64,000 nt of DNA. It comes from Actinoplanes campanulatus. Lineage in GTDB: Bacteria > Actinomycetota > Actinomycetes > Mycobacteriales > Micromonosporaceae. Under the pieces are notes generated by a model, which did not search any database, was not told where the DNA came from, and saw nothing but the letters and a program-made list of their open reading frames with translations. Shown piece after piece: positions 36,727 through 45,328 of this stretch. The stretch lies in NCBI RefSeq assembly GCF_014647795.1, contig NZ_BMPW01000012.1, positions 62,001-126,000 on the forward strand, in the 5' to 3' direction. Both the position numbers and the translations under genes were made by a program. Position 1 is the stretch's first letter; the number at the start of each line of letters is the position of its first letter.

Positions 36727-38589
36727 ATGTATGCCGTGGCGGGCAGGGTCAAGGACGAGGACATCGCACTGGTCCGCGACCGGACCTCGATCGTCGAGGT
36801 GATCAGCGAGACGGTCACCCTGCGATCGGCGGGCGGTGGCAATCTCAAGGGGCTGTGCCCCTTCCACGACGAGAAGACTCCGTCGTTCAACGTCTCACCC
36901 GCCCGTAATGTCTACTTCTGCCATGGTTGCGGGCAGGGCGGCGACGCGATCAAGTTCCTGATGGACGCGGAGCACCTGTCGTTCATCGAGTCGGTGGAGC
37001 GCCTGGCCGGCAAGGCCGGCATCCAGCTGCGCTACGACACCGAGCCGGGCGCTCCGGCCGGCCCGCGCCCCCAGACCGGGCAGCGGCAGCGGCTCATCGC
37101 CGCGCACGCCGCCGCCGTCGAGTTCTACCGCGACCAGCTCGGTTCGCCGGGGGCGCGCAAGGCGCGCGAGTTCCTGGCCGAGCGGGGTTTCGGCCGGGAC
37201 ACCGCGGAACGGTACGGGTGCGGCTTCGCCCCGGACAGCTGGGACTCGCTCAGCAAGCACCTGCGCCTCAAGGGCTTCACCGCGGAGGAGTTGACCACCG
37301 CCGGGCTGGCCAAACCGGCCCGCTCCGGCTCGCTGATCGACCGGTTCCGGCGCCGGCTGCTCTGGCCGATCCGGGACCTCGGCGGCGACGTGATCGGGTT
37401 CGGCGCGCGCAAACTGTTCGATGACGACGACGGCCCGAAGTACCTGAACACCCCCGAGACGCCGATCTACAAGAAGTCGCATGTCCTGTACGGCATCGAC
37501 CACGCGAAACGCGAGATCGCCAAGCGTGGCCGGGCGGTGATCGTCGAGGGCTACACCGACGTGATGGCCTGCCACGAGGCCGGCGAGCCGACCGCCGTGG
37601 CGACCTGCGGCACCTCCTTCGGGGTGGACCACATCCAGGTGCTGCGGCGCCTGCTGATGGACAGCGACAGCTTCACCGGCGAGATCATCTACACCTTCGA
37701 CGGCGACGCTGCCGGGCAGAAGGCGGCGCTGCGGGCCTTCGAGGAGGACCAGCGTTTCGTCGGGCGGACGTTCATCGCCGTCTCGCCGGACAACATGGAC
37801 CCCTGTGAGCTGCGCCTCGCCCGCGGTGACCTGGCGGTCCGCGACATGATCGCGGCCCGGGAGCCGCTGGTCGACTTCGCGCTGCGGCAGACCATCTCCC
37901 GCTTCGACCTGGACACCGTGGAGGGCCGCGTCGAGGCGATGCGCCGCGCGGCGCCGTTGGTCGCCAAGATCAAAGACCGGGAGAAACGCCCGGAGTACGC
38001 GCGAAAGCTCGCCGGCGATCTCGGCATGGACCTGGACCCGGTCCAGCGGGCGGTGAACAACGCGCTGCGCGGTGAGCAGGCCGAACCACGGGCCACCCGG
38101 CAGCAGGCGGCGGCCGACTCCCCGCAGCGCCTGGTCGAGCGGGAGGCGCTGAAACTGGCCCTCCAGGAGCCGGTGCTCGCCGGGCCGATGTTCGACGCGG
38201 TCGGCCCGGAGAACTACGGCGACCAGGTGTTGCAGACCGTCCGGGAGGCGATCACCCAGGCCGGTGGCGCCGCCTCGTCCACCGGCGGCGTCGTCTGGAT
38301 CGAGAAGGTCCGCGACGCCTGCCCCGACATGGGCGGCCAGATGCTGGTCAGCGAGCTGGCCGTGGAGCCGCTGTACGTGGACGGCCAGGCCGACCCGTAC
38401 TACGTCCAGGTCACCCTGGCCCGGCTCCAGGGCGGGGCGCTCGCCACCCGCATCCGCGACCTCAAGTCGAAGGTGCAGCGACTGAACCCGGTCGCCAACA
38501 AGGACCAGTACCTGGCTCTGGCCGGGGAACTCTTCTCGCTCGAACAGCAGGCACGGGCCCTGCGTGACCAGGCGGCAGGTGGACTGTGA
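36727..38589 (+). CDS. dnaG: DNA primase DnaG
   Basis: This 620-residue primase has an N-terminal CHC2 zinc finger (LCPFHDEKTPSF; VYFCHGCGQGGDAI), a catalytic core with RFRRRLLWPIRDLGGDVIGFG, TOPRIM motifs VIVEGYTDVMACHEAG and YTFDGDAAGQKAALRA, and a C-terminal helicase-binding region. GTG 36736, three codons downstream, gives the family's usual AGRVKDEDIALVRDR start and is equally likely. Its stop overlaps the next start (GTGA). Confidence 0.96.
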   Translation: MYAVAGRVKDEDIALVRDRTSIVEVISETVTLRSAGGGNLKGLCPFHDEKTPSFNVSPARNVYFCHGCGQGGDAIKFLMDAEHLSFIESVERLAGKAGIQLRYDTEPGAPAGPRPQTGQRQRLIAAHAAAVEFYRDQLGSPGARKAREFLAERGFGRDTAERYGCGFAPDSWDSLSKHLRLKGFTAEELTTAGLAKPARSGSLIDRFRRRLLWPIRDLGGDVIGFGARKLFDDDDGPKYLNTPETPIYKKSHVLYGIDHAKREIAKRGRAVIVEGYTDVMACHEAGEPTAVATCGTSFGVDHIQVLRRLLMDSDSFTGEIIYTFDGDAAGQKAALRAFEEDQRFVGRTFIAVSPDNMDPCELRLARGDLAVRDMIAAREPLVDFALRQTISRFDLDTVEGRVEAMRRAAPLVAKIKDREKRPEYARKLAGDLGMDLDPVQRAVNNALRGEQAEPRATRQQAAADSPQRLVEREALKLALQEPVLAGPMFDAVGPENYGDQVLQTVREAITQAGGAASSTGGVVWIEKVRDACPDMGGQMLVSELAVEPLYVDGQADPYYVQVTLARLQGGALATRIRDLKSKVQRLNPVANKDQYLALAGELFSLEQQARALRDQAAGGL

Positions 38590-39122
38590 AGCTCTTCCGA
38601 CGGCGTCCCGTGCTCCCGGCGCGCTCCCGGCCCCCGCTGGCCGCCGAGGAGCGGATCCTGGCCTGGTCCGCGGTCGGCGACCCGGCCGGGACGGAGCACG
38701 TGGTGGTCGCCACGAACCACGGGCTCTGGCTGCCGTCGGCGGTCGAACGGCTCGGCTGGCACGAGATCCACAAGGCCGCCTGGTCCGGGCGGGAGCTGCG
38801 GATCACCCCGGCCGAGGTGCTGGCGGAACGCGACGGCTACACCGTGCTGGTGGACGGCCCCGAGGTGTCGTTCCTGCTGCTCGAGCCCGGCGAGCTGCCG
38901 GACCAGGTCCGTACCCGGGTGACCCGCTCGGTGGCGTACACGACGCATCACCCGCTGCCCGGGGGCGCGGTCCGGGTGGTCGGCCGCCGGGTCGGCGGGC
39001 GCGACGGGCTGAGCTGGGCGGTCCGCTACGACTCGGGTACGCCCGCGGAGTCCCCGGAGATCGTCGAGGCCACCGGCGAACTGGTCGGGGCGGCCCGGTC
39101 GGCGGCCGATCCCGCGGACTGA
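38586..39122 (+). CDS. Conserved hypothetical protein downstream of dnaG
   Basis: This 178-residue alpha/beta protein is commonly found just after dnaG in actinobacteria. Recognisable stretches are EERILAWSAVGDPAGTEHVV and HGLWLPSAVERLGWHEIHKA, reminiscent of a PH-like beta-barrel. No catalytic motif is visible. GTG 38586 overlaps the dnaG stop by 4 nt. Confidence 0.75.
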   Translation: MKLFRRRPVLPARSRPPLAAEERILAWSAVGDPAGTEHVVVATNHGLWLPSAVERLGWHEIHKAAWSGRELRITPAEVLAERDGYTVLVDGPEVSFLLLEPGELPDQVRTRVTRSVAYTTHHPLPGGAVRVVGRRVGGRDGLSWAVRYDSGTPAESPEIVEATGELVGAARSAADPAD

Positions 39123-39154
39123 AATCTGTCGTACCCCACCCGTAGGGTCGGGGC

Positions 39155-40078
<924 letters not shown>

Positions 40079-40079
40079 G

Positions 40080-40838
40080 ATGACCCCCTCGCTCTATGTG
40101 ATGGAGTACCACCTGGTCAACTACCGGCGCACGTGGCGGGCCAGTGTGCTCTCCTCGCTGGTGCTGCCGCTGCTGACCATGCTCGGGTTCGGTGTCGGCG
40201 TCGGGGCCTATGTGACCGGCGGCGTCGAGGGCGTCGGCTATCTCCAGTGGATGGTGCCGGGACTGATCGCCACCACCGCCGTGCAGGGGGCGATCGGCGA
40301 GTCCACCTGGCCGGTGATGAGCTGCTTCGAGTGGGTGAAGATCTACTTCGCGCAGGCCGCCGCGCCGCTGCGGGTCGCCGACATCCTCGGCGGGCACCTC
40401 GCCTTCATGCTGTTCCGGGTGTTCACCAGTGTGGCGGCGTTCCTGCTGATCGCGGCCCTGTTCGGGGCGCTGCGGTCGGTGTGGGCGCTGGCCGTCCTGC
40501 CGATCGGGCTGCTGCTCGCGCTGGCCGCGGCCGCCCCGGTGGCCGCCTATACGGCGTCGGTGTCCAGCGACAGCTACCTGGCCATCCTGCTGCGGTTCGC
40601 GGTGCTGCCGATGTCGCTGTTCTCCGGGGTGTTCTTCCCGGTCGAGTCGCTGCCGGAGGTGCTGCGCTGGGTGGCGTATGCATTGCCCCTCTGGCACGGC
40701 GTCGACCTGAGCCGGGCCGCGACGCTCGGGCTCGACCCAGGCCCGGAGGCGGTGTGGCAGGCCCTCTACCTGGTGGCGTGGGGGATCGCCGGGTGGTTCC
40801 TGGCGCACTGGCGCTACCGCAGCCGGCTGGTGATCTGA
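40080..40838 (+). CDS. ABC-2 type permease (DrrB/NodJ-like), first
   Basis: This 252-residue protein with six hydrophobic segments has the ABC-2 signature region ...LFSGVFFPVESLPEVLRWVA near residue 180. It follows the ATPase gene by one base and is followed by a second permease, giving the likely heterodimeric membrane part. Confidence 0.92.
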   Translation: MTPSLYVMEYHLVNYRRTWRASVLSSLVLPLLTMLGFGVGVGAYVTGGVEGVGYLQWMVPGLIATTAVQGAIGESTWPVMSCFEWVKIYFAQAAAPLRVADILGGHLAFMLFRVFTSVAAFLLIAALFGALRSVWALAVLPIGLLLALAAAAPVAAYTASVSSDSYLAILLRFAVLPMSLFSGVFFPVESLPEVLRWVAYALPLWHGVDLSRAATLGLDPGPEAVWQALYLVAWGIAGWFLAHWRYRSRLVI

Positions 40839-40853
40839 GATGACGTCCGAGAG

Positions 40854-41678
40854 GTGCGTGCCGTCGTGCTGACCCTGGTGCTACCCCGCCGGCTGGTGGG
40901 CTTCGAGGGGGCCGCGCGCCGGTCGGCCTCGGTCGCCCAGCGCAACATCGCCGCGCTGAGGACGGCGTATTGGCTGGTCATGCTCGGTGGCCTGCTGGAG
41001 CCGGTGCTCTACCTGTTCTCCATCGGTGTCGGGGTGGGCGCGCTGGTCGGTGAGATCACCCTGCCCGGCGGCCACACGGTGGGTTACCCGGAGTTCGTGG
41101 CCCCGGCCATGCTGGCGTCGTCGGCGATGAGCGGGGCGCTGTCCGAGACGACCTTCAACTTCTTCGGGAAGATGAAGTTCATGCGGCTGTACGAGGGCAT
41201 GCTCGCCACGCCCGTGCGGCCCATCGAGATCGCGCTCGGCGAGCTGTCCTGGGCCATGCTGCGCGGCAGTGTGTACTCCGCGGCCTTCCTGGTGATCATG
41301 GTGCTGATGGATCTGACCACTCCGGCGCGGGCGTTGCTCGCCTTCCCGGCCGCGGTCCTGGTCGGCTTCGCCTTCGGGGCGCTCGGCATGACCATCTCCA
41401 CGCTGATCCGCGGCTGGCAGGACTTCGACATGATCGGCGCCGGGCAGTTCGCCCTGTTCCTGTTCTCCGGCACGTTCGTCCCGGCCACCACCTACCCTCC
41501 GGTGCTGCGGTGGCTGGTCGAGGTCACCCCGCTGTACCGCGCGGTCGACCTGGTCCGCGGCATCAGCATCGGCACGCTGGGCCCGGTCCAGGTGCTGGAC
41601 GTGCTGTACCTCCTGGCGATGACGGGCGCCGGCCTGCTCATCGCGGGCCGCCGGATGGAGCGGCTGCTCTGCCGGTGA
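40854..41678 (+). CDS. ABC-2 type permease, second
   Basis: This 274-residue paralogue of the upstream permease has six hydrophobic segments and LFSGTFVPATTYPPVLRWLV at the same place. GTG 40854 or GTG 40866 is the start; the latter has better spacing to GAGAGG (about 40848-40853). A short unused ATG frame overlaps the upstream stop at 40839. Confidence 0.9.
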   Translation: MRAVVLTLVLPRRLVGFEGAARRSASVAQRNIAALRTAYWLVMLGGLLEPVLYLFSIGVGVGALVGEITLPGGHTVGYPEFVAPAMLASSAMSGALSETTFNFFGKMKFMRLYEGMLATPVRPIEIALGELSWAMLRGSVYSAAFLVIMVLMDLTTPARALLAFPAAVLVGFAFGALGMTISTLIRGWQDFDMIGAGQFALFLFSGTFVPATTYPPVLRWLVEVTPLYRAVDLVRGISIGTLGPVQVLDVLYLLAMTGAGLLIAGRRMERLLCR

Positions 41679-41683
41679 CCCGG

Positions 41684-41714
41684 TGGCGCGGCCCTTTCGG
41701 GTCGCGCCCCGCCA
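41684..41714. terminator. Hairpin terminator-like structure after the ABC exporter
   Basis: GGCGCG...CGCGCC arms enclose an inner CCC-TTTC-GGG stem just after the second permease stop. There is no T-run, so this is weak as an intrinsic terminator, though GC-rich hairpins without T-runs are usual at actinobacterial gene ends. Confidence 0.45.
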
Positions 41715-41836
41715 CGGACGGTTAGCGGAACCCTCCGGCGGGCAACAGATGCGCAGGCCGTCCGCGCTCGCCGTGACGGGGACACGGCGGACGGACCGGC
41801 CGGGAGCCATCGCTGATGTCCGGAGGGAACCCCGCC

Positions 41837-42952
41837 ATGAACCTGTTCCACAAGGCCGACGAGCAGGCCGCCACCACGGAGGACCGGGCGGCGTCCGAGG
41901 CGCGCCGGCAGGGCACCGCAGATTTCGATGTGGCCGCCGCGGCGACCGCCCGGACGGCCGAGGACCGCGACCGGGATCTGTCCGCCCCGGGGCCGGACGC
42001 CGGCCCGGACAGCCCGATCCAGTTGCGGGGCAAAGGCATCGTCGCCGCTCTCAAACGGACCTTCAAGCAGTTCTCCGAGGACAACATCTCGGACTGGGCG
42101 GCCGCGCTGACCTACTACGGCGTCCTGTCGATCTTCCCGGGCCTGCTGGTGATCGTGTCGCTGCTCGGCATGCTCGGCAACGACGGACAGCAGATGGTCC
42201 GGGACGCGGTCGCTGACATCGCCGCCAACCAGCAGGCGCAGGAGTCCGTCGACGTGGTGCTCAACCAGGTGCAGGGCACCGGCAAGGCCGGGCTGGCCGC
42301 GATCATCGGTGTCGTGGTGGCGTTCTGGGCGGCGTCGGGTTACATCGCTGCCTTCATGCGCGCGTCGAACGCGATCTACGACGTGCCGGAGGGCCGGCCG
42401 ATCTGGAAGACGCTGCCGATCCGGGTCGGCGTCACCGCGCTCGTCGGCGTCATGCTGGTCGCCTCGGCCGCCATCGTGATCTTCACGGGTGAGTTGTCCC
42501 GGGTGGTCGGCGAGATGCTCGGGATGGGCGGGGTGGCCGTCACCACCTGGAACGTCGTCAAGTGGCCGGTCCTCGTGATGCTGGTCAGCCTGATGTTCGC
42601 GGTCCTCTACTGGGCCTCGCCGAACGCGAAGACCGGCGGCTTCCGCTGGATCAGCCCGGGCGGCGTCTTCGCCGTGGTGCTGTGGCTCGCCGCCTCCGCC
42701 GCGTTCGCGATCTACCTGGCCAACTTCGCCAACTACAACGCGACGTACGGCACGCTCGGCGGTGTCATCGCCTTCCTGGTCTGGCTGTGGATCTCGAACA
42801 TGGCGATCCTGCTCGGCGCCGAGCTCGACGCGGAGCTGGAACGGGGCCGGGCCATCGCGGCCGGGCACCCGGCCGACGACGAGCCGTTCCTGGAACTGCG
42901 GGACACCCGCAAGCTCAAGAAGGGCAGCGAGCAAGGCCTGAGCCAGCGCTGA
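41837..42952 (+). CDS. YihY/BrkB-family membrane protein
   Basis: This 371-residue protein has an acidic soluble N-terminus of ~75 residues, then six hydrophobic helices with the YihY hallmarks DWAAALTYYGVLSIFPGLLV and NYNATYGTLGGVIAFLVWLW. It was once annotated as ribonuclease BN; the role is unknown. ATG 41837 follows GGAGGG (41822); the upstream ATG 41816 has no such site. Confidence 0.88.
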   Translation: MNLFHKADEQAATTEDRAASEARRQGTADFDVAAAATARTAEDRDRDLSAPGPDAGPDSPIQLRGKGIVAALKRTFKQFSEDNISDWAAALTYYGVLSIFPGLLVIVSLLGMLGNDGQQMVRDAVADIAANQQAQESVDVVLNQVQGTGKAGLAAIIGVVVAFWAASGYIAAFMRASNAIYDVPEGRPIWKTLPIRVGVTALVGVMLVASAAIVIFTGELSRVVGEMLGMGGVAVTTWNVVKWPVLVMLVSLMFAVLYWASPNAKTGGFRWISPGGVFAVVLWLAASAAFAIYLANFANYNATYGTLGGVIAFLVWLWISNMAILLGAELDAELERGRAIAAGHPADDEPFLELRDTRKLKKGSEQGLSQR

Positions 42953-43327
42953 TTCACCCGTCCGTGGTGCGGATGCGCGAGCAGTCGCCTCGTGCATCCG
43001 CACCGTCGTGTCTCGGCACGCGACGGACGCACGGGCAGGCGATGATTGCATGTCCGTTTGATCAGGATCTGAACAAGCCGACTGACCGACAATGCCTCTC
43101 CGTGACGGTCCGTGGGCGGCTACTCGCTGGTCACCCCAGCCTTAAAGATCTGCATGAATCGATGGGCGCGGCCGCTTTCGATCATGTTGTGGCTGGTGGC
43201 CGCGTCGCACGGCGGGTGCGCCGGTGATCCGTCTCACGGCGCAGGCTCGTATCCGAGGGCAGGTGTTCCACGGATGGAGGCGGCGATGAGACCCCGGCAC
43301 CGTCAGATCGGGCGATCGGGTCCAGGC
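42953..43327. other. Intergenic region without a convincing gene
   Basis: About 375 bp hold the YihY terminator hairpin (42966-43004) and otherwise only weak open frames. The tail region (43260-43327) probably contains the promoter for the short cysteine-rich frame that follows. Confidence 0.6.
42966..43004. terminator. Hairpin after the YihY-family gene
   Basis: GGTGCGGATGC (42966-42976) and GCATCCGCACC (42994-43004) form a perfect 11-bp stem with a 17-nt loop, 13 nt after the stop. No T-run follows. Confidence 0.6.
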
Positions 43328-43411
43328 ATGGACATGGTCCATACTGGAACCGTCAGCGCGTGCGAATGCACGTGCACCTGCACGGGTGACCTCGTCCGGG
43401 GAGGAAATTGA
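43328..43411 (+). CDS. 27-residue cysteine-rich leader or precursor peptide
   Basis: A short frame ATG 43328 to TGA 43409-43411 encodes 27 residues: MDMVHTGTVSA, then CECTCTCTGD, then LVRGGN. Four Cys alternate with other residues (CxCxCxC) in an 8-residue stretch. The stop overlaps the start of the EboE-like gene as TGATG, so translation is coupled, and the last codons (CGG GGA GGA) double as its ribosome-binding site. Two readings are possible: a cysteine-sensing attenuator leader, as described for coupled polycysteine uORFs in mycobacteria, or a Cys-rich modified-peptide precursor. A weak ribosome-binding site and small size keep confidence moderate. Confidence 0.5.
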   Translation: MDMVHTGTVSACECTCTCTGDLVRGGN

Positions 43412-44385
43412 TGCGGCTGCGACATCCCTCCGGCCGGATCGTGCATCTCAGCTGCGGCATCAGCCTAGACCACGCGGAGGATCCGGCGTCCGTCGTCGGC
43501 CGGCTCGACGCGGCCACCAGCGCGCTCCGCGGTCGCTTCGGCACCGGGCCGCTCACCGTCGCGCTCCGGCTGCCGTACCGTCTCGCCGCCGCCCTCGCCG
43601 AGGACCTTCGCGCCCGGACCAGGCTGCGAGCCGACCTCGACGCCCGCGGGCTCGAGGTGGTCACGCTGAGCGGCGCATCCGGGCCCGCCGCCGGCGGCGG
43701 CGCGGTCGGCCCAGAGACCGGCGCATCCGAGCCCGGGGGCGGCGACGCGGCCGGCACGGAGGCCGGCGCATTCGGGCCCGAGGCTGACTGGAGCGAGCCG
43801 GCCCGCCTGCGGCACACCCTCGACCTGGCCCGAATCCTGGTCGATCTGCTCCCGGCCGAGGAGGTCCGTGGCGCCGTCTGCACGTACGGGCTGGGCCGTG
43901 CCGACGACTGGGACGAGGCCCGGCAGCGGGCCGGCGCACGGCACCTGATGCGCCTCTCCGGCGGACTGGCCGACCTGGCCTGGCGGGTGGGCCGCGCCGT
44001 CCGCGCCGGCTTCCAGCCCGGCCCCGGCCTGGTGCTGGACACCCCCGAGCAGATCGTCACGGCACTCACCCGGGTCGACAAGGACCGGCTCGGCGTCTGC
44101 CTCGACCTGAGCACGGCGCTGCGCGACTGGCCCGCCCCGGAGGCCGGCATCGACCGGATGACCGACGCCGGCCTCTCCGTCATCACCGCCCTGATCACCG
44201 AGCCGGGCGCCGCCTGGCAACCGATGCTGCGCCACCTGCTCGCCGCCGACACCGCCCGCACCGAGTACGTGGTGGTCGACACCCCCGGCGGGGACGAGCA
44301 CCGCGCCGCAGGCCTGGCGTACGTGCTGGCCGAACTCACCGCCCTCGGCCTGGTGCCCGAGCAGCAGCCCTGCACCGCCCCCTGA
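43411..44385 (+). CDS. EboE-like TIM-barrel protein (degenerate)
   Basis: At 324 residues the N terminus (MRLRHPSGRIVHLSCGISLD HAEDP, joined) and the central RLRHTLDLARILVDLLP resemble the metabolite-traffic protein EboE, a xylose-isomerase-like barrel. Where EboE normally has its metal-site segments, this protein has a Gly/Ala/Pro-rich low-complexity stretch (residues ~90-130) and GVCLDLSTALRDW in place of a Cys/His-containing motif. Other ebo genes are absent. Probably an inactive or repurposed homologue. GGGGAGGAAA (43399-43408) precedes ATG 43411. Confidence 0.6.
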   Translation: MRLRHPSGRIVHLSCGISLDHAEDPASVVGRLDAATSALRGRFGTGPLTVALRLPYRLAAALAEDLRARTRLRADLDARGLEVVTLSGASGPAAGGGAVGPETGASEPGGGDAAGTEAGAFGPEADWSEPARLRHTLDLARILVDLLPAEEVRGAVCTYGLGRADDWDEARQRAGARHLMRLSGGLADLAWRVGRAVRAGFQPGPGLVLDTPEQIVTALTRVDKDRLGVCLDLSTALRDWPAPEAGIDRMTDAGLSVITALITEPGAAWQPMLRHLLAADTARTEYVVVDTPGGDEHRAAGLAYVLAELTALGLVPEQQPCTAP

Positions 44386-44390
44386 ACAGC

Positions 44391-44422
44391 CGAAGGGCCG
44401 CCCCGGACGAGGCGGCCCTTCG
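44391..44422. terminator. Bidirectional terminator between the EboE-like and YtxH genes
   Basis: CGAAGGGCCGCC (44391-44402) and GGCGGCCCTTCG (44411-44422) are a perfect 12-bp stem with an 8-nt loop between two convergent genes. Confidence 0.85.
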
Positions 44423-44434
44423 ACTGTCCGGCGG

Positions 44435-44746
44435 TCAGTATGTGGTGCCGGTGCCCTTCGAGGCGGAGAGGCTGTCACTGGGCGCGAGCAGCTCATCCGT
44501 CGGGTTCGAGCCGGTGGTGCCGGTGTTCAGCTTCTCGCCGAGCTTCGACGACTGGAGCTTCTCCTTGCCCTCGGTGTAGAGCTTGTTGGCCTGCGCCTGG
44601 GCGACGCCCGCGGCCTCCTGAACCGTCGGGTGCTGCCACACCTTCTGAGCACTGGCCCGGATCTCTTCGTACTTCTCCCGGCCGGCACGGCTGCCCAGGA
44701 CGAAGCCCGCCGCGAGACCGGTGAGGAACATCAGCTTTCCGCGCAT
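44435..44746 (-). CDS. YtxH-like small membrane-associated protein
   Basis: In this 103-residue protein the N-terminal hydrophobic segment MRGKLMFLTGLAAGFVLGSR is followed by AGREKYEEIRASAQKVWQHP, typical of YtxH-type gas-vesicle/stress-like proteins of actinobacteria. The tail is Ser/Thr/Gly-rich. Function is unknown, probably envelope stress. ATG 44746 is used. Confidence 0.8.
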   Translation of the reverse strand: MRGKLMFLTGLAAGFVLGSRAGREKYEEIRASAQKVWQHPTVQEAAGVAQAQANKLYTEGKEKLQSSKLGEKLNTGTTGSNPTDELLAPSDSLSASKGTGTTY

Positions 44747-44907
44747 GGTGGCGGCTCCTTCCGTTGTTCGACGCGCATGCGTCTGCGGGGGTGCATACCC
44801 ATCCTGGCGCGGTGATACTCCCCGCGTCCTCATCCTGCCCGGGCGATACCTCGCAGCGGCGCCCTTTCGGCATGCCGAAAGGGCGCCACGCCCACGGGGG
44901 TATCCCG

Positions 44908-44938
44908 TTGGTGAGGCGCCGCGGTGGTCATGTAGTCT
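44908..44938 (+). promoter_or_regulatory. Promoter of tRNA-Asn
   Basis: TTGGTG (44908-44913) and TGTAGT (44931-44936), 17 nt apart, resemble a housekeeping promoter; transcription would start about 40 nt before the tRNA. Confidence 0.45.
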
Positions 44939-44983
44939 GTTCAGCGTCGCCAGGGAGACCGGGCGACAGGCAGGACAGAGCAA

Positions 44984-45056
44984 TCCCCGATAGCTCAATT
45001 GGCAGAGCAGCCGGCTGTTAACCGGCAGGTTATAGGTTCGAGTCCTATTCGGGGAG
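44984..45056 (+). tRNA. tRNA-Asn (anticodon GTT)
   Basis: TCCCCGA (44984-44990) pairs with TCGGGGA (45049-45055). The D arm has AGCTCAATTGGCAGAGC, the anticodon loop is CTGTTAA within a CCGG/CCGG stem, and the T arm has GGTTCGAGTCC. Discriminator G at 45056. CCA is not encoded. Confidence 0.97.
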
Positions 45057-45067
45057 CAGTAACGACG

Positions 45068-45106
45068 ATGCTCCGGACCACAGTGGTCCGGAGCATTATT
45101 GTTTTC
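45068..45106 (+). terminator. Intrinsic terminator after tRNA-Asn
   Basis: ATGCTCCGGACCA (45068-45080) pairs with TGGTCCGGAGCAT (45084-45096), followed by TATTGTTTT. A strong stem plus T-rich tail 12 nt after the tRNA. Confidence 0.93.
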
Positions 45107-45328
45107 CGGCCCCACCGCGGCGATGTCCGCCTCTGATCAGTGCGGCCGACGGCCCCGATCCCGAGCGGCCCGACCGAGGTCACCGAGCGCGTGGCGGCGA
45201 TCCTTGGCGAATCGGGCCGCGCGATGCCCGTACGTCTGCGTGGTTTGGGGTTGAAGGGCTTTCGCCTGCTCGGGCTAGCATGCGCGGTTACGCTGGGTTC
45301 CGCATTGATTGCAGCGTGTGAGGTGGAC

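Noticed and set aside
40839-40874. Short ATG frame overlapping the first permease stop
   Set aside because: It ends after ten codons and has no conserved character; the second permease starts in another frame at GTG 40854 or 40866.
43112-43411. 99-codon frame containing the Cys-rich stretch
   Set aside because: Its first 72 codons show no protein-like character. The 27-codon version from ATG 43328 is the only part with a reason to be translated.
45227-45328. Upstream extension of the FAD enzyme with a lipobox-like LIAAC
   Set aside because: A Rossmann FAD domain directly after a lipoprotein signal is implausible, and a better start with ribosome-binding site exists at 45329.
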